Below are positions 7,999 through 15,842 of a DNA stretch of 64,000 nucleotides, in pieces. Within the stretch, counting starts at the first letter, position 1; each line of letters begins with the position of its first letter. Under the pieces are notes generated by a model. It made no database searches. It was given only the letters and a program-made list of their open reading frames with translations, and was not told the DNA's origin. Both the position numbers and the translations under genes were made by a program. The DNA comes from an uncultured Alistipes sp. (GTDB lineage: Bacteria; Bacteroidota; Bacteroidia; Bacteroidales; Rikenellaceae), in the NCBI GenBank assembly GCA_910583985.1, contig CAJTYA010000001.1, positions 158,773 through 222,772 on the forward strand, in the 5' to 3' direction.

Positions 7999-8493
7999 AT
8001 GCAAAATCAACGATTTATGGAACGGATGGAAATCGGAACGGTCGAATGGACGCGACTTAAGGAAACTATCGTGTCGGAATTTATGCCGGGGCAGCTTATC
8101 AAGCACGAATGGCTATGGGCTGCGTTGCGGTTAGAAGATTTCAGTCGAGCGGAGTTCGGAGACTATGAAAAGCCTGCCGATCTGATCGCGGCTGTTAAGA
8201 AAGCGGATATAGACTACATGGACCTGATGTCGGAACTGCGACATGAATTATTGGTGGAGCGAAAGGGACTTTTAGTGAACATATTCGGAAAAGGATACTG
8301 TATACTGCCTGCCAACGAACAGGTCGGGCATGCGTTCGATAAATTTATCAGCATGGTTAACCGACTGATCCTAAAGACCAAGCTTATCATGAATCACGTC
8401 CCTCCTGTTTCGGCAGAACAGAGTAAGATAGACCGCGACCTTAAGGCGAAGTTTTCCCTGCATGAACAGATGTTCGCCGGAATGAAAAAATAA
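7999..8493 (+). CDS. Phage-like hypothetical protein downstream of tRNA-like element
   Basis: A 164-residue soluble, mostly helical protein without signal or membrane segment. I do not recognise a characterised family. Visible features are the stretch GLLVNIFGKGYCILPANEQVGHAFDKF in the middle and a lysine-rich, possibly coiled C-terminus. In-frame ATGs exist at 7999, 8017 and 8026, and a TTG at 7984; the first ATG is listed, but 8026 is equally possible. Lower GC than the host genes on both sides and proximity to the other phage-like gene suggest a shared foreign origin. Confidence 0.65.
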   Translation: MQNQRFMERMEIGTVEWTRLKETIVSEFMPGQLIKHEWLWAALRLEDFSRAEFGDYEKPADLIAAVKKADIDYMDLMSELRHELLVERKGLLVNIFGKGYCILPANEQVGHAFDKFISMVNRLILKTKLIMNHVPPVSAEQSKIDRDLKAKFSLHEQMFAGMKK

Positions 8494-8654
8494 TATTCAA
8501 ACTGAAGACTACTCGACAGACATGAACGTTTGGATTTACTCCGAAATATTGCATGCCGTTGGTTGATACATGGTGCTTTCGTTCGATGTTTTCGGCCGCT
8601 CTGCCGGAGGTGCGTCGTTTCGGAGGGGAGGAGGTGCGGTATTCTGGTGGAACG

Positions 8655-8687
8655 AAAAAGCGGACGACTCTTTCAAGAGCCGTCCGC
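8655..8687 (-). terminator. Rho-independent terminator of ppiD
   Basis: On the minus strand a GC-rich stem (8660-8666 with 8681-8687, extended inward by a CTCT/AGAG segment around a short loop) is followed by five T (8655-8659). It lies 26 nt past the ppiD stop. Confidence 0.85.
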
Positions 8688-8712
8688 CTATGGGGATTCG
8701 ACGATAAGTCGG

Positions 8713-10782
8713 TTAGAAGAATTTGACCCGGTTGTCGGTGATTTCGCTCGCCGAGATGAGCGCTTGGTTGATGCGTTCCGAAATGTAGGCTTTCGCGTTG
8801 GCTTCGAGACGGACCTTCTCGCTTTCGGGCGTCACCGTTTCGACGGGCGTACGCGACGTGACGTCGAACAGATAGACGCCCACGCCTCCGGTTACGGGTT
8901 TCGATACGGTGTTTTCCTTGGCTCCGGTCACGGCTCCGATGAGTTTGGGTTCCACGCCGATGCCCGAAATGAAGAACGAATTGAATTCGATGTCGGCCGC
9001 TTCCTTGACTTCCGTGCCGAGTTTCGATGCGGCTTCGGCTACGGAGGGAGCGTCTGCCATTTCCTTGGCGATGAGTTCGCCTTTTTTCTCGAAGCGCAGC
9101 GTGTTGGCGATCTGGTTCGATACCGCCTGTACGGGCGCGATGCCGTCTTCGGTCACGCCGGTGATCGCTGCGACGACATAGTTGCCGTTCACTTCGACGA
9201 TCGACGAAACATCGCCTTTCTGACCGTTGAAAGCCCAACGGACGATCTCTCTCGAATTGTCGATGCCGTTGACGTTACGGTCCGTATTGCGGATGCGCGA
9301 CACGCGTTTCGACAGTGCGCTCGAATCGACGGCCCGGTTGAACGCGTCGTAGGATGCGGCCGCTTCGGCGATGAACTTGCTGGCGTCGGCGTATATGGTC
9401 TGCTGCGTGGTTTCGCTCGGTTCGATCCGATAGGTGATCGTGGCCATCTGCACCTTTTTGACAGGAGCGCTCTTGTAGGTCACTTCGCCGATGTGGAGTC
9501 CGAACTGGGTTTCCACGGTGAAGATTTCGCCTTTGGGCGTTTTGACGACGGCTTCGCTGAATTCGGGAACCATCTGCGAGGGCGAGAAGATGCCCAGATC
9601 GCCCTGTCTGGCATTCGCGCCCTGATCCATCGAGTATTGCAGGGCCAGTTCGCCGAAAGAGGCTCCGCCCTTGAGCGCTTTGACGATGCTGTCGGCCAGT
9701 TCGGTCTCGCCGCTCGCGATGAGGATGTGACGGGCTCCGACCGAATCGGGCAGCATTTTCGCGTCGGCCACGCGGGCCATCGTGTAGAGATCGCCTTCGC
9801 GTACCGGACCGTACATGCCCTCGCCGTTGTTGCCGAAGGCGAAGTCGGCCAGCACCTTGGGCAACTGGCTTTCGCTCACATACTGCTTGTCGGGCTGGTC
9901 GTGGGAGTTGAGCATGGCGTACTGGAGAGGCGTTTCGCTCACGGCGAATTCGGCGGCCATTTCATCGACGGTCTTCTGGGCCTCGGCATAGTCCGCCTCG
10001 GAAGGAAGCACGTCGAAAACGATATACTCGATGTCGCGGGCGGCCGTCTGGCGGAAAACGTCCTTATGTTCGTCGTAGTATTTTCTCACTTCGTTTTCGG
10101 AAACCGTTACCAGCGAGTCGGGCACCTGATCGTAGCCTTTCATCGTGTACGAAATCGCGTTCGACGAACCGGCGTCGGCCACGGCCTGTTCCACTTCGAG
10201 GTCGGTCACGTACATGCCCTGAGCCACCAGCGTTTCGTACTTGGATATGAGGCGTTCGTTGACCATCTGTTCCTTGACGTAGTTCCAGAACTGAGCCGAG
10301 CGGCCCGTGTAGTCCTGACCCAGATTGGCGACGAAAGTACGCAACAGCGCCGCGTCGAAGCTGCCCGTGTTGGGATTGACGAACGTCGCACGGACGACGG
10401 GCGAGATGTAGGCGCCCGCCACCATGTCGGTCTGTTCGTCCTCGCTGATCGCGATGCCGGCTTCCTTCATGCCCGGTTGCAGGGCGTACTCGGCGATCAG
10501 GCTGTTCCATGCCATGTCGCGTACCTGATCCTGCTGTTCGCTCGTGAGGCTGTTGCCGCCCATGCGGAATTCCATGACGTTCGTCAGGTAATCGACCTGG
10601 TCGGCGAAGCGGGTGTATCCGATCTTCTCGCCGTCGATCTCTCCGACTCTCATCTTGCGTTCGTTCATCATGTTGGCGCCCGAATTGCCGAAGTCGCCGA
10701 GCAGGAACGCCAGCAGCGCGACGCCGATGACGACCGACACGATCACGCCTCCGCGGGTTCTCAGTGTGTTTAGTGTTGCCAT
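8713..10782 (-). CDS. ppiD: Periplasmic peptidylprolyl isomerase, PpiD/SurA type
   Basis: A 689-residue membrane-anchored periplasmic chaperone with parvulin-type prolyl isomerase activity, expected to help outer-membrane and secreted proteins fold after Sec export. The N-terminus has a short cytoplasmic tail (LNTLRTRGG), one membrane segment (residues about 12-30), then a long SurA_N-like helical region. A PpiC rotamase domain lies at about 340-440 (GARHILIASGE, then SFGELALQYSMD and GDLGIFSPSQMVPEF). A third region closes the chaperone cage. Length and order are typical of Bacteroidota PpiD. It is monocistronic by appearance: its own promoter at 10834-10868 and a strong terminator after the stop. 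Confidence 0.93.
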   Translation of the reverse strand: MATLNTLRTRGGVIVSVVIGVALLAFLLGDFGNSGANMMNERKMRVGEIDGEKIGYTRFADQVDYLTNVMEFRMGGNSLTSEQQDQVRDMAWNSLIAEYALQPGMKEAGIAISEDEQTDMVAGAYISPVVRATFVNPNTGSFDAALLRTFVANLGQDYTGRSAQFWNYVKEQMVNERLISKYETLVAQGMYVTDLEVEQAVADAGSSNAISYTMKGYDQVPDSLVTVSENEVRKYYDEHKDVFRQTAARDIEYIVFDVLPSEADYAEAQKTVDEMAAEFAVSETPLQYAMLNSHDQPDKQYVSESQLPKVLADFAFGNNGEGMYGPVREGDLYTMARVADAKMLPDSVGARHILIASGETELADSIVKALKGGASFGELALQYSMDQGANARQGDLGIFSPSQMVPEFSEAVVKTPKGEIFTVETQFGLHIGEVTYKSAPVKKVQMATITYRIEPSETTQQTIYADASKFIAEAAASYDAFNRAVDSSALSKRVSRIRNTDRNVNGIDNSREIVRWAFNGQKGDVSSIVEVNGNYVVAAITGVTEDGIAPVQAVSNQIANTLRFEKKGELIAKEMADAPSVAEAASKLGTEVKEAADIEFNSFFISGIGVEPKLIGAVTGAKENTVSKPVTGGVGVYLFDVTSRTPVETVTPESEKVRLEANAKAYISERINQALISASEITDNRVKFF

Positions 10783-10833
10783 ACTTTATAAATCGTTTTT
10801 CGTTTATGCGGTTTATGGACGGATAACAGGCTC

Positions 10834-10868
10834 CAAAGATAATAAAATTCTTTGTCTTACACGCAAAA
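10834..10868 (-). promoter_or_regulatory. Promoter of ppiD
   Basis: Read on the minus strand, TTTTG (10868-10864) is followed after 22 nt by TATCTTTG (10841-10834), matching the Bacteroidota -33 and -7 elements. Transcription would start about 45 nt upstream of the ppiD ATG. Confidence 0.65.
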
Positions 10869-11054
10869 GGGGATAATAAACTGCATTTTTAGCTTTCGTC
10901 CGGGGGCGGGCGAAATCGGGCCGGTTGTACGGGCGGGCGGTACCGGCGGGCGACGGCCCGTTCGGGAGAAGGAGCCGGCGCCCGGAAAATAGTAGGGGCC
11001 GGTGCGGAGAGTCCTCCGGGAGGCTTCGGGTACGCCGGCAGGGGAAACGGAATT

Positions 11055-12314
11055 TCAGAGAATCGTCACGCGCAGCAGTTCGAGGCGCGAGGCGTCGGTC
11101 CGCAGGACCTTGATCCGTTTGTTGTCGGCCAGAATCGTTTCGCCGACCGAGGGAATACCCTGAAAACGGTCGATCACGTAGCCGGCCAGCGTGTCGTACG
11201 CCTCGCTTTCGGGCAGGCCGAGCCGGTATTTTTCGTTGATGTAGTCGATTTCGAGCCGTCCGGAGAAGAGGTATTCGCTGTCGTTCACTTTCTTTTCCAC
11301 CAAATCCTGCGAGTCGTGCTCGTCCTCGATCTCTCCGAAGATTTCCTCCAGAATGTCTTCGAGCGTGACCAGACCGGCCGTGCCGCCGAATTCGTCGATG
11401 ACGACGGCCATCGAATGCCGTTTTTTGATGAACGTCGTGAGCAGGCGTTGGGCGGGCATGCTTTCGGGCACGTAATCTACCTTGTTGATGATCTCGTCGA
11501 TGGTTTTCGGGTAACGGAACAGGCTTTTGGTGGTGACGTATCCGATGATGTTGTCGATCGTGTCCTCGTAGACGGGCAGGCGGGAGAACTGCGTGCCGAT
11601 AAACTGTTGCGTGGCCTCTTCGACCGAGCGGTGCCGTTCCACGCCTTCGATGTCGACGCGGGGCACCATGCAGTCCCGTACCGACGACTCCGAAAAGTCG
11701 AGGGCGTTCTGGAACAGCCGGATGTCCTTGTCGGTCTGGTTCGATTCGTTGTCCTCGGCCGCCTCGTCGAGCAGGTGCGCGAGGTCTTCGCGGTCGAACG
11801 AGGCGATGCTTTGGTCGCGCTTGAGCGGCAGGCCAGCCAGCTTGAGAATGCCGATGGAGACGAGCGTGGTCAGCTTGGCCAGCGGGAAGAAAAGCAGGTA
11901 GAAAAAGTAGACCGGAACGGCGAACGTCTTGTAGTAGGACGTCGGGTTGAGGCGCACGATGGCTTTGGGGATGAATTCGGCCACGAAGATGATGACGACC
12001 GTCGAGACGATCGTTTCGACGGCGAACGCCCCTCCGCTTCCGGCGGGGATGCCCGCCTGCGAGAGCAGGTACCGGATCAGGGCGCTCATCTGGAGCGAAT
12101 AGACGACCAGCGCGATGTTGTTGCCCACGAGAATGGTCGTGATGTACTGGCCCGGATATTTGGCGAACAGGTCGGCGATGAAGCCGAATACGCTGCTTTT
12201 TTTCTTCTCGATTTCCAGCTTCAGTTTGTTCGAAGAGAGGAAGGCGATTTCCATACCCGAAAAAAAGGCGGATACGAGAAGCGATATGAGGACGACGAGA
12301 CAGATCGAAAGCAT
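11055..12314 (-). CDS. CNNM/CBS/CorC-domain membrane protein (hemolysin/GldE-like)
   Basis: A 419-residue inner-membrane protein. The N-terminal CNNM (DUF21) domain (about 1-190) has several hydrophobic segments, including ICLVVLISLLVSAFFSGMEIAFLSS and a second around VYFFYLLFFPLAKL. Two CBS motifs follow (about 205-330; MVPRVDIEGVE and VIDEFGGTAGLVTLEDILEEI), then a CorC_HlyC transporter-associated domain (about 340-419). The family includes Mg2+/Co2+ efflux proteins and GldE of gliding bacteria; the sequence does not separate these. In related genomes as I remember them, this gene sits between lptC and ppiD with a TPR gene in between; here a 536-bp gap takes that place. Confidence 0.9.
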   Translation of the reverse strand: MLSICLVVLISLLVSAFFSGMEIAFLSSNKLKLEIEKKKSSVFGFIADLFAKYPGQYITTILVGNNIALVVYSLQMSALIRYLLSQAGIPAGSGGAFAVETIVSTVVIIFVAEFIPKAIVRLNPTSYYKTFAVPVYFFYLLFFPLAKLTTLVSIGILKLAGLPLKRDQSIASFDREDLAHLLDEAAEDNESNQTDKDIRLFQNALDFSESSVRDCMVPRVDIEGVERHRSVEEATQQFIGTQFSRLPVYEDTIDNIIGYVTTKSLFRYPKTIDEIINKVDYVPESMPAQRLLTTFIKKRHSMAVVIDEFGGTAGLVTLEDILEEIFGEIEDEHDSQDLVEKKVNDSEYLFSGRLEIDYINEKYRLGLPESEAYDTLAGYVIDRFQGIPSVGETILADNKRIKVLRTDASRLELLRVTIL

Positions 12315-12360
12315 GGAAAAGACGGCGTGTTAAATCGTTTTGCGGGACGCCCCGCGGGTA

Positions 12361-12368
12361 CAAAGGTA
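12361..12368 (-). promoter_or_regulatory. Promoter -7 element of the CNNM/CBS gene
   Basis: TACCTTTG on the minus strand, about 47 nt upstream of the start, in a short AT-rich patch. It matches TAnnTTTG; the -33 element is unclear. Confidence 0.5.
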
Positions 12369-12850
12369 TAAAAATTAATCATTGACGGCTCTGCGGGCCG
12401 GTGGGATTCGGGGGCGGATCGTCGCCGTGTGGGCGGAACCGCAGGAAACCGGAGCCGTTCCGGGGCAAAGCGGGAGTACCGGCGGCATGCTTTCCTTCGT
12501 TCGGCCGTGCGGACGGGGATGTCTTCCGCGCGGCACCGTCGCTGCTGCTTTCCCGTCGTGGACCGGAAGACGGCCTTCGGGAGCGGTCCGGCGGCGAATC
12601 GTCCGGCCTCGCGGTTGCCGGAGAGTAAGGACTGTGCGTGTGTTCCCTACCCTGCCGGAGCCCGATTTTCGCCGGGGCCGGGCGGCGGATCGTAAGCCGG
12701 ATGCCGGAGTGGGCGGAGCATGTCGGTATGCGGCGGAAGCGGTGAAACGGAACGAGGCGGCGAAAGGGCGGGAGAGACGGTGGCGGAAGGGGCGGGGGAG
12801 TCGTCCCTTCGGGAAGAACCTGCGTCGCCCGAAGATCGGGGCGGAACGGG
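12369..12850. other. Gene-poor high-GC gap
   Basis: This 480-bp stretch has several long overlapping open frames on both strands, but all are arginine-, glycine- and alanine-rich, with no domain, signal peptide or periodicity. I see no RNA gene. It sits where many Bacteroidota carry a TPR gene, so it may be a decayed remnant; that is inference from remembered gene order. Confidence 0.5.
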
Positions 12851-13687
12851 TCAGTCGGCTTGCCCGGCAGATTCGTTTTCCGGCCGGGAATCGAGTCGCA
12901 GTCGGGATCTGTCGGCCGCAGGGGCCTCTTTCTCCATTTCCACGGGGGACGGGGAGGTGGCCGGACGCCGGCCGCGCACGGACGGTTTGGGCCGGGCTAC
13001 GGCCTCGCCTTCGCGGATGACGGGATGGTCGGTATCCCCGTCGGCAGGGGTCGGAACGGTCGGCTTCGTCCTGCCGGCTGCGGCGTTTTTGCCCTCGGTC
13101 CGTGTCGAATCGGAACGTTCGCCGGGTGTCGTGTTGACGGTGACTTTGCCTTTGGGCTTGCGGACGACGAACTCTTCGAACCGGTCGTCCGATTCGAATC
13201 CGTCGCCGTAGATCACGTCGTTTTTCTGCGTGATTTTCGAATCGACGTTGGAGTATACCCGCTTGGCTTTCTGGTCCCAGAAGAGCTGCTCGGTTTCGAG
13301 CCGGTTGCCGTCGGCGTTTTCGCCGATGACGTTTCCTTTGGCTTCCCAAAGCTCCTGCTTTTCGAGCCAGATGGCATAGTTGGCCGTCAGCGTGGCTTCG
13401 ATCAGGTGGGTCGAGTCGTTGTAGCGTTCGATGTGGATGCCCTTGCGGAATTCGGTGTAGGGTTCCAGTGCGTTCTCGTACCGTTCGAGCAGCGGGGTCG
13501 TGAAACGGTAGGTGACATTGCCGTTGCGCGAATGGATGATCGTCAGGTTTTCGCTCTGCTGGGTCATCATGTTGCGCGTGTCGCCGTCGCCGGACGACGC
13601 TTTCTTGTCGCCGCAGGAGAAGAGCGGCCACACGCCTGCCGACAGCAGGAACGCCGTTCGGACGATATGTCGGAAGAATCTGTCCAC
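12851..13687 (-). CDS. lptC: LPS export ABC transporter periplasmic protein LptC, with long disordered tail
   Basis: LptC passes lipopolysaccharide from the inner-membrane LptBFG transporter to LptA. The 278-residue product has a signal with a lipobox-like PLFSC. The conserved core of about 170 residues includes ERYENALEPYTEFRKGIHIERY, the LTANYAIWLEKQELWEAKGNVI strand series, and QLFWDQKAKRVYSN followed by DGFESDDRFEEF, all typical of Bacteroidota LptC. About 95 extra residues after KGKVTVN are rich in Pro, Arg, Glu, Ser and Thr and look disordered; homologues usually end soon after the core. It is co-oriented with the barrel gene 31 nt upstream and coaX. Confidence 0.88.
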   Translation of the reverse strand: MDRFFRHIVRTAFLLSAGVWPLFSCGDKKASSGDGDTRNMMTQQSENLTIIHSRNGNVTYRFTTPLLERYENALEPYTEFRKGIHIERYNDSTHLIEATLTANYAIWLEKQELWEAKGNVIGENADGNRLETEQLFWDQKAKRVYSNVDSKITQKNDVIYGDGFESDDRFEEFVVRKPKGKVTVNTTPGERSDSTRTEGKNAAAGRTKPTVPTPADGDTDHPVIREGEAVARPKPSVRGRRPATSPSPVEMEKEAPAADRSRLRLDSRPENESAGQAD

Positions 13688-13718
13688 GCGATGGGCCCGC
13701 CGGGAGAGACCGGGGCGG

Positions 13719-15047
13719 TTATTGGTATTTGAAACGTTTGAACCAGTCGTCCTCGCCGAAGAGACTCAGGCCGATGGAGAGCTTGACATAGTTTTCACGC
13801 ACCATCTGGAAGCGGCGCGTCCCGATCATGCCCGAAGCGGTCGTGCCCCGGCGGCCCCATTCGAGTCCCACGTTCACGGCGCTCATGCCTTGGATGCGGA
13901 GCGGGATGCCCACGCCGGCGGTGATGGCCAGATCGTTGATGCGGCGGCCGTTGATGCGCATGTAGTAGTCGTTGAAGCGGCAACCCACCCGATAGCTCCA
14001 GCGGTTGAGCGGGTGGCGGATGTCGATCGGGTTGGGAGTGATCTGGAACCCGGCCTTGACGAAGTGGTTGTTCCTGAATGCGATGCCGTCCGTGCGATCG
14101 GGCGGATTGCTGCCCGTCCACTGTTCCCACGAATAGTCGAGCCCGATGCCGATTTTCATCGTCTGGTACGACAGACCCGTCGTCAGCGTGCCGGGCAGCA
14201 CGAAATCCTTTTTGCCGGCGGAGTAGAGGATCGTATCGGCGTCGATGCCGCCCGTGTAGATGCGATCCTGCGTTTCGGGCTTCAGGTTGAGGCGCGGACG
14301 ATACGTCGCGCCGAGGGTGAGGATGCGGTTGTCGTTGAGGATCAGGTCGTATTGCATGCCGAAGTTCATGCCGATCCTCGAAACGGTTTCCGTGGCCTGT
14401 CCCATCACGCTGTTGTACGAACTTCCCGAACTGAGGATGGGAGTGATCGTCGTGGTGTAGCTGCGCGATATGCGGCCGTGGTAGTAGATCAGGTCGGCGC
14501 CCAGCGACAGGCGCTTGAACGTCAGCAGTCCCAGTCCCAGCTTGGCCTGCGTGACGTCTCCGTCGCCCATGTAGTTGTAGAGGACGTATTTGTCGGCGGC
14601 CAGATATTCCGGGTCGGTTTCGGCCATTTGCACACGGTAGCCCACGCTGCTGAGCGGCGTGACGCTCACGCCCACGCCGATGCCCTTGGTCAGGGGCAGC
14701 GCTATGGCGATGTCTCTTATGTTGAACGAGTTGTGGCTCGTCCGGGCCGTGGAGGTCTTCGAGTAGACGTTGTTGCCTTCGAGTCCGACGTTGAACAGAA
14801 AGGTCTTTTGCTTGAGAATGCTGTACGACGCCGGGTTGAGGTAGTTGATCTTCAGTGCGTTGCGGAAACCGATACCGGCACCGCCCATCGAACGCATGTA
14901 GGCGGGACCCTGCGTATGGAAGTCGCCTATTCCGTAGAACGTGTAGGGAGAAAACGCATTCAGGCTGCTGCTCTGCGCCCGCGACGCCATGGGCAGCGCC
15001 AGCAACAGCGTCAGGACGACGCGGATGATTGGCTTGCTATTTCGCAT
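13719..15047 (-). CDS. Outer-membrane beta-barrel protein (OmpP1/FadL-like)
   Basis: A 442-residue exported protein: a cleavable signal peptide ending near ASRAQ, then alternating strands rich in Gly, Tyr and aromatic residues typical of an outer-membrane barrel. The early segments NAFSPYTFYGIGDFHTQGPAYMRSMGGAGIGF and INYLNPASYS resemble the FadL/OmpP1 superfamily and its Bacteroidota relatives. It ends WFKRFKYQ, with an aromatic near the C-terminus. The cargo is unknown. Its first codons overlap the last 11 bp of coaX, and lptC follows 31 nt later, so the three are probably one transcript and may share a role in envelope biogenesis. No T9SS C-terminal signal is visible. Confidence 0.82.
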   Translation of the reverse strand: MRNSKPIIRVVLTLLLALPMASRAQSSSLNAFSPYTFYGIGDFHTQGPAYMRSMGGAGIGFRNALKINYLNPASYSILKQKTFLFNVGLEGNNVYSKTSTARTSHNSFNIRDIAIALPLTKGIGVGVSVTPLSSVGYRVQMAETDPEYLAADKYVLYNYMGDGDVTQAKLGLGLLTFKRLSLGADLIYYHGRISRSYTTTITPILSSGSSYNSVMGQATETVSRIGMNFGMQYDLILNDNRILTLGATYRPRLNLKPETQDRIYTGGIDADTILYSAGKKDFVLPGTLTTGLSYQTMKIGIGLDYSWEQWTGSNPPDRTDGIAFRNNHFVKAGFQITPNPIDIRHPLNRWSYRVGCRFNDYYMRINGRRINDLAITAGVGIPLRIQGMSAVNVGLEWGRRGTTASGMIGTRRFQMVRENYVKLSIGLSLFGEDDWFKRFKYQ

Positions 15048-15777
15048 TATATTCTAAAATTCGGTTCAGACCGTACGCCACGAGGTCATAGGTTGCAAAT
15101 ATCGTATTTTTTAATCGTTCGGCAAAAAAATTACTTTCGCCGCCGGTGAAAATGATCCGCAGTCCGTCGTATTTTCTTTCCAGATCGCGGATGTACCCCT
15201 CGACCTCGTAAACGATGCCGTTCACCACGCCGTTGACCACGGCGCTGCGCGACGAGTCGCCGAGCCGTCCGACGGGTATCTTCTCGTCCAGCGAGCACAG
15301 CGGCAGGCTGCTGGTGAACCGGTGGAGCGCACGGAAGCGCGTGGCGGCGCCCGGCGAGATGTTGCCGCCGAGAAATTCGCCCCCGGCCGAGACGAAATCG
15401 AACGTGATGGCGGTGCCGAAATCGATGATCAGCACATGGCAGGACGGATACAGCGCCGCTGCGCCCACGGCGGCGGCGAGCCGGTCGGGACCGAGGGTTT
15501 CGGGCGTGGCATAGCGGTTGACGATCGGAACGGGCACGGTCCTATCGAAACGGATGAAACGGCGCATGCGTTCGGCGAGCAACTTTTCGATGGGCTCGTA
15601 CGGTCCCGACGAGGAGACCGCGATGGCCGCGTCGATTGTCGGATTCGCCGCGAGCAGCTCTTCGAGGCAGGCCGTGTCGAACGCCTCCCGTTCGATTTTC
15701 ACGAAGTCGATCACCTGCCCCCTGTCGATCAGGGTCAGTTTGGCCAGTGTGTTTCCGATGTCGATGGCGAGGTTCAT
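15037..15777 (-). CDS. coaX: Type III pantothenate kinase
   Basis: CoaX phosphorylates pantothenate, the first step of coenzyme A synthesis. The 246-residue protein shows the ASKHA-type phosphate motif LAIDIGNT at the N-terminus, the type III signature GPDR in ETLGPDRLAAAVG (about 95-105), the second phosphate motif IDFGTAITFD, GGNISPG, and the adenosine motif IIFTGGES. Length is normal. It overlaps the downstream barrel gene by 11 bp. It lies 65 nt downstream of mfd. Confidence 0.95.
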   Translation of the reverse strand: MNLAIDIGNTLAKLTLIDRGQVIDFVKIEREAFDTACLEELLAANPTIDAAIAVSSSGPYEPIEKLLAERMRRFIRFDRTVPVPIVNRYATPETLGPDRLAAAVGAAALYPSCHVLIIDFGTAITFDFVSAGGEFLGGNISPGAATRFRALHRFTSSLPLCSLDEKIPVGRLGDSSRSAVVNGVVNGIVYEVEGYIRDLERKYDGLRIIFTGGESNFFAERLKNTIFATYDLVAYGLNRILEYNAK

Positions 15778-15842
15778 GGTGGCAAGGTTTGACGACGGAA
15801 GGCCGCATCCCGTCCCGCTTCGCTGTGCGGGGAGAGGGAGGA

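Noticed and set aside
8530..10773. A 747-codon open frame on the plus strand
   Set aside because: It is antisense to ppiD, which has clear domains; the frame is rich in His, Arg, Phe and Asp as expected for the mirror of a high-GC gene.
12375..13631. A 418-codon minus-strand frame covering the gap after lptC
   Set aside because: It overlaps lptC out of frame and is dominated by Arg and Pro; no family pattern.
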